NCBI RefSeq assembly: GCF_000703005.1
Contig: NZ_JNLH01000001.1
Coordinates: 151,501-215,500, forward strand
Origin: Pseudobutyrivibrio ruminis HUN009
Lineage (GTDB): Bacteria; Bacillota; Clostridia; Lachnospirales; Lachnospiraceae
Direction of reading: 5' to 3'
Length of the DNA stretch: 64,000 nt
Positions 18,065-26,721 of the stretch are shown in pieces. The notes beneath the pieces are model-generated. The model searched no databases, was not told the origin of the DNA, and saw nothing but the letters and a program-made list of their open reading frames with translations. A program made the translations under genes and the position numbers. The first letter of the stretch is position 1, and every line of letters starts with the position of its first letter.

Positions 18065-19288
18065 TTAATTATAATTATAGAAATAATGGGCATTTATAAC
18101 TGTACCCGAAGTTCTATCTAAAAATCCTGATTGCCCAGCCGCTACCTGTGATTCGTGCAAGCTCTGAGCATATGAATAAGTACAGAAGAATAAAGCATCT
18201 GTATTAGTATTTCCTGCAATTGCCTGTGACGCAGCATATTGACATGCACTATTTGGCCCCTCCGCAAGAATCATGGCCACACGCCCAGATGTAACTGGTG
18301 CAAACTGTCCGGATGCATATATTACACCGGAAACTGTGTTAGGGAACTTTGAGCTGGCTACACGGTTCATAACAACTGAACCAACTGCCAAACGTCCTGC
18401 ATCCCCTTGATTTGCCGCCTCTGCCTGAATAAGTGCAGCAAGAAGAAGAGTTTCCTCATCTGTAGTGCTATAGCCACCGCTATAGCCACCTGTTTCACCA
18501 GCAAGCTTTTCAGCCAATGCAACCTGAGCCGCTTCATATTGCTGCTGAATCTTTTGCTCGTATGCTTTAGCTTCCTCTAACTGTTTTTCCAATTCTGCGA
18601 TAGCAGCCTCTGTAACCTCTATCTGAGAATTTGTAGTATTTAATGCTGAAGTGGTGCTGCTTACAAGTGTACCAAGCTCCGACCTCTTACTCTGGAGAGT
18701 ATCCTGGTATGCTGTAAGCTCGTCATTCTTTGTCTGTATAGCAGACTTTGTATCTTCCAATTCCTGCTGTGTCTCTTCGTATTTTTCTATGGCATCCTGA
18801 TCGTAAGCTGTAATCTGTGCCATATATTCAAGACGTTGTAAAAACTCCGAAATAGACCCGCTTTCCAAAAAATTAACTAGCGTGTTTGTAGATTTGTTTT
18901 CATACATATATTGAATACGAGCCTTCATCGCTTCCTTTTGTGTGTCCAAGGAAGCCTGTGTTGTTTCAAGCTGCTCATTCAATGTTTCGATATCTGCTTC
19001 TACAAGTGCTATGTTTTCTTCGGTCTCAGAAATTTCACCTGAAACGGTGGTAATCTGTGTGTTTAAATCACTGATTTGTCCACTAAGTGAATCTGCCTGG
19101 TCCTCAAGCTGTCCCTTTGCATCTTCTACCTGTTGCTTGGCATTGTTGATATCATCAACCGCCTGCGAGGCATTTTCCGATTCTTGCTTTAATCGGTCTA
19201 CTTCTGATTGTGAAGCTCTGGCAGATGTACTACAAAGGCACAAACTAACCACTAAAAGCAGTGCTAAACTCCCTTTTAGCTTTTTCAT
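18065..19288 (-). CDS. Secreted coiled-coil protein with SleB-type cell-wall hydrolase domain
   Basis: The 407-residue product has a signal peptide (cut likely after STSARA). A long coiled coil of about 230 residues (repeated NDINNAKQQVEDAK-like heptads) resembles the CwlO/PcsB N-terminal regulatory coil. The C-terminal Hydrolase_2 (SleB) domain reads ETLLLAALIQAEAANQGDAGRLAVGSVVMNRV, with the expected catalytic Glu in QAEAANQG. It probably cuts peptidoglycan outside the cell, perhaps at division. It sits 21 nt after ilvN and 17 nt before deoD, an unexpected neighbourhood. Confidence 0.88.
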   Translation of the reverse strand: MKKLKGSLALLLVVSLCLCSTSARASQSEVDRLKQESENASQAVDDINNAKQQVEDAKGQLEDQADSLSGQISDLNTQITTVSGEISETEENIALVEADIETLNEQLETTQASLDTQKEAMKARIQYMYENKSTNTLVNFLESGSISEFLQRLEYMAQITAYDQDAIEKYEETQQELEDTKSAIQTKNDELTAYQDTLQSKRSELGTLVSSTTSALNTTNSQIEVTEAAIAELEKQLEEAKAYEQKIQQQYEAAQVALAEKLAGETGGYSGGYSTTDEETLLLAALIQAEAANQGDAGRLAVGSVVMNRVASSKFPNTVSGVIYASGQFAPVTSGRVAMILAEGPNSACQYAASQAIAGNTNTDALFFCTYSYAQSLHESQVAAGQSGFLDRTSGTVINAHYFYNYN

Positions 19289-19309
19289 TAATTTCTCCTA
19301 CAATATATA

Positions 19310-19819
19310 TTATCTGCAAGAACTGCTGATTGATTCTACCGCTACCGCTCCACCACGAGTGACTTCAATTTTCTTAAATCGTGATTTGAGTAGTTCTATA
19401 ATCTCATTGTTCTTGCGCTCTGTCAACATACACTCAAAGAGTACTGAATCAGCGCCTATATCGACGATTTTAACGCTTCCTCCCTGATTGAATACGTTGG
19501 CTATTTGAAATGCTTCAGTCTTAGACTCGCTATTGAGCCCGTTTACCCTAGCATAAAGAATTTCTTTCATGTGAATTGACATGGTAGTCAAATCTATTAC
19601 TTTTATGACCTCAACCATTGCATTAAGCTGTTTTTTAATCTGCTCAAATGTGGCATCATCAGCTTTAACCGAAATAGTCATTCTAGAAACATCGTCTCTT
19701 TCTGTCGTACCAACAGTGAGAGTTTGAAGGTTGTAGGACTTCGCTGAAAACAATCCTGAAACCTTTGCCAAAACACCAACCTGATTTTCTACATATAATG
19801 CAATCCATCTGTTCTTCAT
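19310..19819 (-). CDS. ilvN: Acetolactate synthase small (regulatory) subunit
   Basis: The 169-residue product has an N-terminal ACT domain (MKNRWIALYVENQVGVLAKVSGLFSAKSYNLQTLTVG) and the C-terminal domain found in IlvH/IlvN (LYARVNGLNSESKTEAFQIANVF). It gives valine feedback control to the catalytic subunit. It is 19 nt downstream of ilvB. The symbol ilvH would serve equally well. Confidence 0.95.
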   Translation of the reverse strand: MKNRWIALYVENQVGVLAKVSGLFSAKSYNLQTLTVGTTERDDVSRMTISVKADDATFEQIKKQLNAMVEVIKVIDLTTMSIHMKEILYARVNGLNSESKTEAFQIANVFNQGGSVKIVDIGADSVLFECMLTERKNNEIIELLKSRFKKIEVTRGGAVAVESISSSCR

Positions 19820-19838
19820 ATTGTTAGCCCCTCTACAT

Positions 19839-21530
19839 CTACTTCAAAATCATTTCACTAAGTGGTGTACCACTTTTAACCATTGGTAATACTAAATCGT
19901 CTGGAGAAACAATAAATTCCAAAACTGTTGGGCCATCTGTATTTGCCCTTGCTGTCTCAAGCGCTGACAATACATCATCCTGATTAGTAACACGGATAGC
20001 TTTGCAGCTGTATCCTTCAGCCCATTTGATAAAGTCTGGATAATAACTTCCATCTGATGCAGAAAGATCTGTAATCTCGTATCTCTTTCCATAGAATAAC
20101 TGTTGCATCTGACGAACCATACCCAAGTTGGAATTATTAAATATACATATAATAACCGGAATCTTCTCAGTCATTGCAGTGGCCATTTCCTGCATGTTCA
20201 TTTGGAAGCCACCATCGCCAGTAATTAATACAACTGGCTTTTTAGGATTGCCAATAGCGGCACCAATTGCTGCTGGGAAACCAAATCCCATAGTACCAAG
20301 GCCACCTGATGTAATGAACTCCTGACCTTCGCTTAATTTGATAAACTGTGTTGCCCACATCTGATGCTGACCAACATCTGTTACGATATTTGCATCAAAA
20401 AATACCTGATTGATTTTCTCACATATAATCTGTGGATTAATGCCAACCTTTGTATCAGGCATTGAAAGAGGATGTTCACTCTCCCATTCGTTTATCTTAG
20501 CAAGCCATTTGGCTGTGTTCATTGGCTCTGCATATTCTACCAAACGTTCCAGTGCAATTTTAGCATCTGCAGTAACTGGTACATCTACCACCACATTTCT
20601 TGAAATAGATGCAGAAGCAATATCTACATGAACAATCTTTGCCTTTGGAGCAAATTCATCAAGCTCACCTGTTATTCTATCATTAAATCGTGTGCCAATT
20701 GAGAACAGCACATCACACTCTGTAACTGCTTTGTTGGCAGCAAAACGGCCATGCATACCACAGTTACCAATGAAGAGCTGGTGGTCCTCAGGCATAACGC
20801 CCTTGCCCATAACTGTAGTGGTAACTGGAACATTCATTTTAGTAGCAAACTCCAGAAGCTCCTGTTCTGCTCCAGAGATTCTAACTCCACCGCCAGCAAG
20901 GATTAAAGGCTTTTTAGCTGATTTAAGTAATCGATAAGCTTTTTTTAACTGGCCAATATGAACTGTTTCATTAGGATGATATCCCCTAATATCAACATGC
21001 TCTGGGTACTCAGGGTCACCAGTCTGAACCTGAATATCCTTTGGAATATCTATAAGTACAGGGCCCGGCTTGCCAGTCGAAGCAACCTGGAATCCCATTT
21101 TAATGAGACGGCCCATATCTTCTCTATCTCTGATTGTCACGCCGTATTTGGTGATTGAACGGGTCATTCCAACAATATCTACCTCTTGGAACGCATCGTT
21201 TCCTATAAGATGAAGAGGAACCTGTCCTGTAAAAATCACCATAGGTATACTGTCATAGTACGCATCTGCAATACCGGTGATTGTATTTGTTGCACCGGGA
21301 CCTGAAGTGACTAGGACGACCGCAGTTTTCCCAGTAGCGCGGGCATAACCTTCCGCCTCATGAACAAGTGCTTGCTCATGACGGCCTAAAATAACACGAA
21401 TTCCTTCGGTTTTGTATAGCTCATCCACGATGTCAGTAATCATGCCTCCTGGATAAGCGAAAATGGTATCTACGCCTTCTTCTTTAAGTGCCTTAACAAA
21501 TAACTTCCTTCCAGTAATATTTAATGCCAT
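19839..21530 (-). CDS. ilvB: Acetolactate synthase large (catalytic) subunit
   Basis: The 563-residue ThDP-dependent product makes acetolactate or acetohydroxybutyrate for branched-chain amino acids. The catalytic Glu is in RHEQALVHEAEGYARATGK, the FAD region includes GMHGRFAANKAV, and the ThDP/Mg motif is ITGDGGFQMNMQEMATA to NNSNLGMVRQMQQLFY. Length and domain order are normal. GAGGG precedes the ATG. It starts 26 nt after folA. Confidence 0.97.
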   Translation of the reverse strand: MALNITGRKLFVKALKEEGVDTIFAYPGGMITDIVDELYKTEGIRVILGRHEQALVHEAEGYARATGKTAVVLVTSGPGATNTITGIADAYYDSIPMVIFTGQVPLHLIGNDAFQEVDIVGMTRSITKYGVTIRDREDMGRLIKMGFQVASTGKPGPVLIDIPKDIQVQTGDPEYPEHVDIRGYHPNETVHIGQLKKAYRLLKSAKKPLILAGGGVRISGAEQELLEFATKMNVPVTTTVMGKGVMPEDHQLFIGNCGMHGRFAANKAVTECDVLFSIGTRFNDRITGELDEFAPKAKIVHVDIASASISRNVVVDVPVTADAKIALERLVEYAEPMNTAKWLAKINEWESEHPLSMPDTKVGINPQIICEKINQVFFDANIVTDVGQHQMWATQFIKLSEGQEFITSGGLGTMGFGFPAAIGAAIGNPKKPVVLITGDGGFQMNMQEMATAMTEKIPVIICIFNNSNLGMVRQMQQLFYGKRYEITDLSASDGSYYPDFIKWAEGYSCKAIRVTNQDDVLSALETARANTDGPTVLEFIVSPDDLVLPMVKSGTPLSEMILK

Positions 21531-21556
21531 GTTAGTACCCTCTTAAGTTGTGCCAA

Positions 21557-22042
21557 TTAACGTGTATAAGTTCTAAAATAAAATTCTATATCGTAATAAG
21601 TTTGCTCCTCTGATTCTTCCGCAAGCTTCCAATCTGAAAGCTCGTCCAAATTTGGAAAATATGTATCTGCATCGTAAGCATAGTCAACATATGTAACAAA
21701 TGCTCTCTTACAGTCATCTAGCATCATTCGGTAGATACTTTCGCCACCTATGACAAAAATATCATCCTGATTATATTTTTTAAGTTCTTTATCAAGCTCT
21801 TCCTTTGAATGAACGATGATTGCATCATTCACTTCGTAATTTGGGTCTCTTGTTAGAACGATGTTTACTCTATTTTTGAGAGGCTTACCATTTGGAAAGC
21901 TTTCTAGAGTCTTTCGGCCCATAACAACAACCTTGCCTGTAGTGGTCTCCCTAAAAAACTTCATATCATCAGGAATGCTCACTAGAAGCTTGTTGTCTTT
22001 ACCTATTGCCCAATTCTTATCTACTGCAACAATTAAATTCAT
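21557..22042 (-). CDS. folA: Dihydrofolate reductase
   Basis: The 161-residue product begins MNLIVAVDKNWAIGKDNKLL, with the conserved NWAIG, then VVMGRKTLESFPNGKPLKNRVNIVLT and DIFVIGGESIYRMML. It reduces dihydrofolate, including that produced by ThyA encoded just upstream. The start at 22042 is chosen over an in-frame ATG at 22054 because GGAGGAG is 4-5 nt upstream of 22042. Confidence 0.96.
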   Translation of the reverse strand: MNLIVAVDKNWAIGKDNKLLVSIPDDMKFFRETTTGKVVVMGRKTLESFPNGKPLKNRVNIVLTRDPNYEVNDAIIVHSKEELDKELKKYNQDDIFVIGGESIYRMMLDDCKRAFVTYVDYAYDADTYFPNLDELSDWKLAEESEEQTYYDIEFYFRTYTR

Positions 22043-22071
22043 TATCTCCTCCAAATCCGCAAGTTACGCTT

Positions 22072-22131
22072 ACAAGCCTTAGAGTTTCTCCACTCGACAG
22101 CACGTCTCGCTTGAGAAACCTAAGAGCTTGT
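22072..22131. repeat. Long imperfect inverted repeat between thyA and folA
   Basis: ACAAGCCTTAGAGTTTCTC (22072-22090) pairs with GAGAAACCTAAGAGCTTGT (22113-22131) with two single-base bulges. GCAAGT on one side and ACTTGC on the other extend it. There is no T-run, so it does not look like a simple terminator. It may be an mRNA processing or stability structure. Confidence 0.6.
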
Positions 22132-22145
22132 CAACTACTTGCTCA

Positions 22146-22997
22146 TCAAACAGCTATAGGGATATTACGAATTTGCTCACCAGCCTCGTAGCCTTCCACG
22201 ATCAGGTCATCAGTTGTGAAATCGTAGAAGTTCTTAACATCCGGGTTCAAGTGAACCTTTGGAGCTGGAAGCTCTGGACGGCTAAGTAATTCCTTAATAG
22301 CATCCACGTGTCTATCGTAAATATGTGCATCAGCGATGACATGTATAAGCTGACCTGGAATCATGTCGTTGACCTGAGCAACCATCATTAGAAGGATTGC
22401 ATACTGACAAACATTCCAGTTGTTTGCAGCAAGAACATCCTGTGAACGCTGATTGAGCACCATATTAAGAACTAGCTTATCTGAATCCTTATCCTTTGTG
22501 ACATTATATGTAGCTGAGTAGCAACATGGATCCAAGTGACCTGTTGCTAAATCATGGAACTGATAAAGGTTTGTCATGATTCTACGGGAATATGGTGTCT
22601 CCTTTAGCTGCTTGAGAACATAATCCATCTGATCAATCATCTCACCCTTGAACTCAAACTTTTCGCCTACAACATAACCGTATGCTGTGCCGATTGAGCC
22701 TTCTTCATCTGCCCATTGGTCCCAAATATGGCCCTTTAAATCCTTGATATTGTTTGATTTACGCTGGTAAATCCAAAGAATTTCGTCCATAGCTGTTTTA
22801 AGTGCTGTCTTTCTAAGAGTAAGAGCTGGGAACTCCTCTCTTAAATCGTATTTGTTGACTACACCAAACTGCTTAATTGTATATGCCTTTTCGCCAGTAT
22901 CCTCCCAGATAGGGCGCACAATTTCATCTTTTGTATCTGTGCCATTCTCTAAGATATCACGGCACATTTCTTTAAAAATCACATCAGCTTTACTCAT
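22146..22997 (-). CDS. thyA: Thymidylate synthase
   Basis: The 283-residue product methylates dUMP with methylene-tetrahydrofolate. It shows LDPCCYSATYNV with the catalytic Cys pair region, QRSQDVLAANNWNVCQYAIL and the dUMP-binding HVIADAHIYDRHVDAIKELL. AAGGAG precedes the ATG. It is first in a run of six closely spaced minus-strand genes ending with deoD. Pairing with folA is common because ThyA consumes reduced folate. Confidence 0.95.
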   Translation of the reverse strand: MSKADVIFKEMCRDILENGTDTKDEIVRPIWEDTGEKAYTIKQFGVVNKYDLREEFPALTLRKTALKTAMDEILWIYQRKSNNIKDLKGHIWDQWADEEGSIGTAYGYVVGEKFEFKGEMIDQMDYVLKQLKETPYSRRIMTNLYQFHDLATGHLDPCCYSATYNVTKDKDSDKLVLNMVLNQRSQDVLAANNWNVCQYAILLMMVAQVNDMIPGQLIHVIADAHIYDRHVDAIKELLSRPELPAPKVHLNPDVKNFYDFTTDDLIVEGYEAGEQIRNIPIAV

Positions 22998-23236
22998 AAC
23001 TTATATCTCCTTCGTAAAACTACCTAGACTATGTCTATAATATATTCAGTATAAATTCTACCACAATATCTTGCGGTTTGAACAGTTCTTTTCCTGTTTT
23101 TAGTTAATATTTAGTTGCGTACCCATTCTGCCCAAATTTCCTTGAAAATCAAAGCTAATTGCGTTACTATATCTTGTAGTTGTAAAATATCAGGCTGTTC
23201 CTATTGGAAATATCACAGTTTGGTTTAGGAGAAGAA

Positions 23237-23482
23237 ATGAGTCAAGAAAAGGTAGATAAGAAAAGATACGAGCGCGAGCATCGTAGATCAATTGTCAGAA
23301 AGAAGAAAATCGAGGAAGCTCTTAGCATCCTTTGTGTAGCCGTTATTGGATTGGCTATTGTTGTTTGGATTGGTTTTTCAATTTATACAAAGGCTACAAC
23401 AGCAGCCGAAGAAAATGCTACATACGAGTATTACGATATCACAACTGAAGCTATTCAGGATTATCTTGGTACTTTAAATTAA
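23237..23482 (+). CDS. Small single-pass membrane protein, unknown function
   Basis: The 81-residue product has a highly basic N-terminus (KVDKKRYEREHRRSIVRKKK), one transmembrane helix (LSILCVAVIGLAIVVWIGFSI) and a short acidic outer tail. The start at 23237 follows TAGGAGAAGAA, a good ribosome site; an upstream in-frame ATG at 23204 lacks one. It is divergent from thyA and followed by a strong terminator, so it is a single-gene unit. I do not recognise the family. Confidence 0.75.
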   Translation: MSQEKVDKKRYEREHRRSIVRKKKIEEALSILCVAVIGLAIVVWIGFSIYTKATTAAEENATYEYYDITTEAIQDYLGTLN

Positions 23483-23499
23483 TTTCATATGCAATATTT

Positions 23500-23532
23500 A
23501 AGGTCCATGTCATTTTGACATGGACCTTTGTT
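23500..23532 (+). terminator. Terminator after the small membrane protein gene
   Basis: AAGGTCCATGTCA (23500-23512) and TGACATGGACCTT (23516-23528) form a 13-bp stem with a 3-nt loop followed by TGTTGT. It may also stop glmS transcripts coming the other way. Confidence 0.85.
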
Positions 23533-23576
23533 GTACTTCTGGTCAAATCCACATATTTATTCCATATAAATATCTA

Positions 23577-25394
23577 TTACTCAACTGTTACTACCTTTGC
23601 AAGGTTTCTTGGCTTATCAACATCAAGTCCCTTATCTGCTGAAACGTAGTATGAATAAATCTGAAGAGCAACGATTTCTGGGAATGACATATACTCGTCA
23701 TCTAAATCTGGAAGACCAATTACATGATACTCATCAGAGAAATCAGCCTTTAATTCATTCTTTGCAATAAGCACAACGTTTGCTCCACGAGCTCTGATTT
23801 CTTTAACATTTGACAACGCTTTTGAAATCAAATGTGTCTGAGTTACTGCAGCAATAACTGGTGTTCCCTCTGATATAAGAGCGATTGGACCATGCTTTAA
23901 TTCACCAGCTGCATATGCTTCTGAATGAATGTAAGAAATCTCCTTGAGTTTCAAGGCGCCTTCCATAAGTACTGTGTAATCCAAGCCTCTACCAATCATA
24001 AAAAGATCAGAAGCTGTGATTACTTCTTTTGCCAATTTGTGAATTGCATCCTTCTGGCCGATAACCTCTGCCATAGCATCAGGAATCTTTCTAAGATTGC
24101 TAGTAGCTTCCTCAAAATACTCCTCAGTGATTGTGCCTCTTACAAGACCTGTCTTAAGAGCAAGCATGTAGAACATCAACATCTGAGTTGTATACGCCTT
24201 TGTGCTGGCAACAGCAATCTCTGGGCCTGCATCAGTATAAAGTGTGTAGTCTGCAACTCGTGAGATTGATGAACCTCTTACATTTAAGATTGCAAGACAT
24301 AATGCACCTGCTGCTTTTGCCTTTCTAAGAGCCTCTAAGGTATCGATTGTTTCACCTGACTGAGAAACTGCAATGAAAAGTGTATCAGGACCTACTACAG
24401 TGTCAGAATAAATAAACTCTGAAGCCATTTCAGTATCTACATTTATTCCTGCCCACTTTTTGAACAACTGAGCTCCCATAATACCTGCATGTAAAGCTGT
24501 TCCACAGGCAACAATACAAATACGATTGAAGTTCTTTAAAGCATCGTCAAGTGTGCCGCCAAAACCAAATTCAATATCATTATTAACAAGATAGTTGCTT
24601 AAGATTCTACGAATGCAAGTTGGCTGCTCATCGATTTCCTTTTCCATGAAATATGGATAGCCCTGCTTTCCTGGAGCAGAAACATCCCAATCAACCTTTG
24701 TGTAATTTGGCTCAACTGGATTACCATCGAAATCTTCCAAAGAAATGCCGTCACGATTTGCTGTAAGAATAATTCTCTCATCAAGTACAAAGTACTCCTT
24801 TGAATACTTGAAAAGTGCTGCTGGGTCAGAAGACAATACAGTCGCATCATCAGTAGTTGTAGCTACGATAGGGCTAACATTTCTAACTGCGTAGATAGTA
24901 TCTGGCTTATCGTCAAACATGATTACAAACGCAAATGTACCCTTAATCTTTTTAATTACTCTCTTGATTGTCTTCTTTGGATCACCATCATAAAGCTTAT
25001 CAATAAGAGCTGCAACAACCTCAGTATCTGTCTCAGTAACAAGCTTATCCTCAAGCTCGTATTCTTCACGTAAATCAGCATAATTTTCAATAATGCCGTT
25101 ATGAACTAATGTAACCTTTCCCGAACGATGTGGATGAGCATTCTTATCGCATACTCCACCATGAGTAGCCCATCTGGTATGACCAATACCGCAGCTAAAA
25201 TCAGCACCTTCAGCAGGAACAATTCCTCTAAGGTCGCTAACTCTGCCCTGGCACTTGTACACCTCTGACTCGCCTTCATTATTACGTCTGATAGCAAGTC
25301 CTGCACTGTCATATCCTCTATACTCAAGAAGCTCTAATCCATCTAATATATTAGCTAAGGCATCATTTCCTAAAAAACCTATAATTCCACACAT
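23577..25394 (-). CDS. glmS: Glutamine-fructose-6-phosphate aminotransferase
   Basis: The 605-residue product makes glucosamine-6-phosphate for cell-wall synthesis. The N-terminal glutaminase domain starts MCGIIGFLGN with the catalytic Cys at position 2 and has HTRWATHG and LVHNGIIENY. Two SIS sugar-isomerase domains follow (SQSGETIDTLEAL; SEAYAAGELKHGPIALI). It ends DKPRNLAKVVTVE, the usual C-terminus. Its leader carries a glmS ribozyme that cleaves the mRNA when product accumulates. Confidence 0.98.
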   Translation of the reverse strand: MCGIIGFLGNDALANILDGLELLEYRGYDSAGLAIRRNNEGESEVYKCQGRVSDLRGIVPAEGADFSCGIGHTRWATHGGVCDKNAHPHRSGKVTLVHNGIIENYADLREEYELEDKLVTETDTEVVAALIDKLYDGDPKKTIKRVIKKIKGTFAFVIMFDDKPDTIYAVRNVSPIVATTTDDATVLSSDPAALFKYSKEYFVLDERIILTANRDGISLEDFDGNPVEPNYTKVDWDVSAPGKQGYPYFMEKEIDEQPTCIRRILSNYLVNNDIEFGFGGTLDDALKNFNRICIVACGTALHAGIMGAQLFKKWAGINVDTEMASEFIYSDTVVGPDTLFIAVSQSGETIDTLEALRKAKAAGALCLAILNVRGSSISRVADYTLYTDAGPEIAVASTKAYTTQMLMFYMLALKTGLVRGTITEEYFEEATSNLRKIPDAMAEVIGQKDAIHKLAKEVITASDLFMIGRGLDYTVLMEGALKLKEISYIHSEAYAAGELKHGPIALISEGTPVIAAVTQTHLISKALSNVKEIRARGANVVLIAKNELKADFSDEYHVIGLPDLDDEYMSFPEIVALQIYSYYVSADKGLDVDKPRNLAKVVTVE

Positions 25395-25444
25395 ATTTTA
25401 TTCCTCATTCTTTCTATGTATTACAGCAATGCTGTGAAAGTTCA

Positions 25445-25585
25445 AAACTACCTATCGCATTATTTTTGTTTTGCAGTTACCTGCATATTTGCTAATGCGT
25501 TCGCGTTAGGCAACACGGGAGGGCACCCGCCGAATTTTCGATAATCCCTCCTCCTCGTTAACCAGTCATCCTGGTGCATGGCGCT
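25445..25585 (-). ncRNA. glmS self-cleaving ribozyme/riboswitch
   Basis: Read on the minus strand, the glmS leader contains the ribozyme landmarks in order. These are AGCGCC with the cleavage site between A (25585) and G (25584), the ACCAG/CTGGT hairpin, and AACGAGGAGGAGGGATTATC. The near-invariant GAAAATTCGGCGG, GCCCTCCCG and a TTGC..GCAA P3 stem follow. The ligand glucosamine-6-phosphate acts as cofactor for cleavage, giving feedback on glmS. The 3' limit near 25445 is approximate. This accounts for the gene-free 25395-25752 stretch. Confidence 0.95.
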
Positions 25586-25649
25586 AAAACGAGGAATAAA
25601 TACATGGATTTCTTGACCTCTATTCAATTATCAAAGTACAACGGAGTGA

Positions 25650-25678
25650 ATTCTAGCATAGAGTGTAATATGTGTCAA
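25650..25678 (-). promoter_or_regulatory. glmS promoter
   Basis: TTGACA (plus 25673-25678) and TAGAAT (25650-25655), read on the minus strand, are separated by exactly 17 nt, a near-consensus housekeeping promoter. Transcription would start about 60 nt before the ribozyme cleavage site. Confidence 0.85.
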
Positions 25679-25752
25679 ATGACGGCATTGCTATTCATTC
25701 ATAGCGCACAATCTGTTAAACTATATCCTACAATAAAACTAAGGAGATTCTT

Positions 25753-26175
25753 ATGGAAAAGAAAAGTTTAAAGAAAATAATAATCGGAGCTGTTGCTCTT
25801 GTTGCTTTAATCGCAATATTTGTTCTTTGCTATAACAAATTCAGCGCAAAGCCTACTGAAGGTGCAAAGTCAATTGTAATTGAAGTTGTGGATAATAACG
25901 GAGAATCAACAACATACGATGTACACACTGACGCTGAGTATTTAAAGGATGCTATGGATGAGTTGGCAGAATCTGATGATAGTTTTTCTTTCAGCGGTCA
26001 GGATGGAGACTACGGACTTATGGTAGAAGTGATTAACGGAACTCAGGCTATCTACGCCGAAGACAATGCATACTGGGCATTATATGTTAACGGAGAATAT
26101 GGTCAATATAGTGCTAACCAGCAGCCAGTAGTTGATGGTGACACATATACATGGACTTACGAATTAGCACAGTAA
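25753..26175 (+). CDS. DUF4430 domain protein, membrane-anchored
   Basis: The 140-residue product has an N-terminal anchor (IIIGAVALVALIAIFVLCY) and one extracellular DUF4430 domain (VVDNNGESTTYDVHTDAEYLKDAMDEL, YWALYVNGEYGQYSANQQPVVDGDTYTWTYEL). DUF4430 resembles the C-terminal domain of cobalamin-binding transcobalamin-like proteins and often accompanies ECF S-components. Here an S-component gene follows at once, so a substrate-capture role at the surface is likely; the ligand is unknown. AAGGAG precedes the ATG. Confidence 0.85.
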   Translation: MEKKSLKKIIIGAVALVALIAIFVLCYNKFSAKPTEGAKSIVIEVVDNNGESTTYDVHTDAEYLKDAMDELAESDDSFSFSGQDGDYGLMVEVINGTQAIYAEDNAYWALYVNGEYGQYSANQQPVVDGDTYTWTYELAQ

Positions 26176-26176
26176 T

Positions 26177-26692
26177 ATGGACAGCAGATTTACAACCAAA
26201 GATATCGCTCTCATCGGAATGATGATTGCATTAATTGAAGTTTGCAAAGCAGTTCTTAGTTTTGCCCCAAATGTGGAACTTACAACGTTTTGGCTAATAA
26301 TGTTCACACTCTTTTTCGGGCGCAAAATTGTTGCAGTAGTCCCTGCATTTATCCTAGTGGAAGGTGCCATTTATGGCATGAATACCTGGTGGATAATGTA
26401 TATGTACATATGGCCACTGCTAGTATTATTAGCATGGTTTTTCAGGAAAGAAGAATCGCCCATATTCTGGGCAATCTTTTCCGGAATATTCGGACTATGT
26501 TTTGGGGCACTATGCTCACTAACATATTTTGGAATCGGGCTATTCTCAGGCGGATTAACAGCCGCTATAAACACAGCATTTCCATGGTGGATTGCTGGCA
26601 TCCCTTGGGACTTAGTACATTGCATATCCAACTTTGTATTGATGCTGGTCTTATTTGTTCCAGTTAGAAGACTGTTTTTGCATTTTAGTTGA
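26177..26692 (+). CDS. ECF transporter S component
   Basis: The 171-residue, mostly hydrophobic protein starts MDSRFTTKDIALIGMMIALIEVCKAVL, the typical S-component start with small residues in helix 1, and has five to six helices. S-components bind vitamins or metals and plug into shared EcfA1A2T modules. Its ATG is one base after the stop of the DUF4430 gene with no separate ribosome site, so the two are coupled. A cobalamin-like ligand is suggested only by the DUF4430 partner. Confidence 0.85.
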   Translation: MDSRFTTKDIALIGMMIALIEVCKAVLSFAPNVELTTFWLIMFTLFFGRKIVAVVPAFILVEGAIYGMNTWWIMYMYIWPLLVLLAWFFRKEESPIFWAIFSGIFGLCFGALCSLTYFGIGLFSGGLTAAINTAFPWWIAGIPWDLVHCISNFVLMLVLFVPVRRLFLHFS

Positions 26693-26721
26693 TTATTTTA
26701 CATCATCGGAGGACTTAATTA

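Noticed and set aside
25490..25590. The GC-rich stretch upstream of glmS first looked like a third copy of the repeat at 3844 and 4924.
   Set aside because: On the minus strand it matches the glmS ribozyme core word by word, and it lacks the TGCTCCCGCARGGCA and GCTCGCGCTYGCC blocks.
25680..25752. A cobalamin riboswitch upstream of the DUF4430/ECF genes was considered.
   Set aside because: The spacer shared with the glmS promoter is too short and lacks the conserved B12-box.
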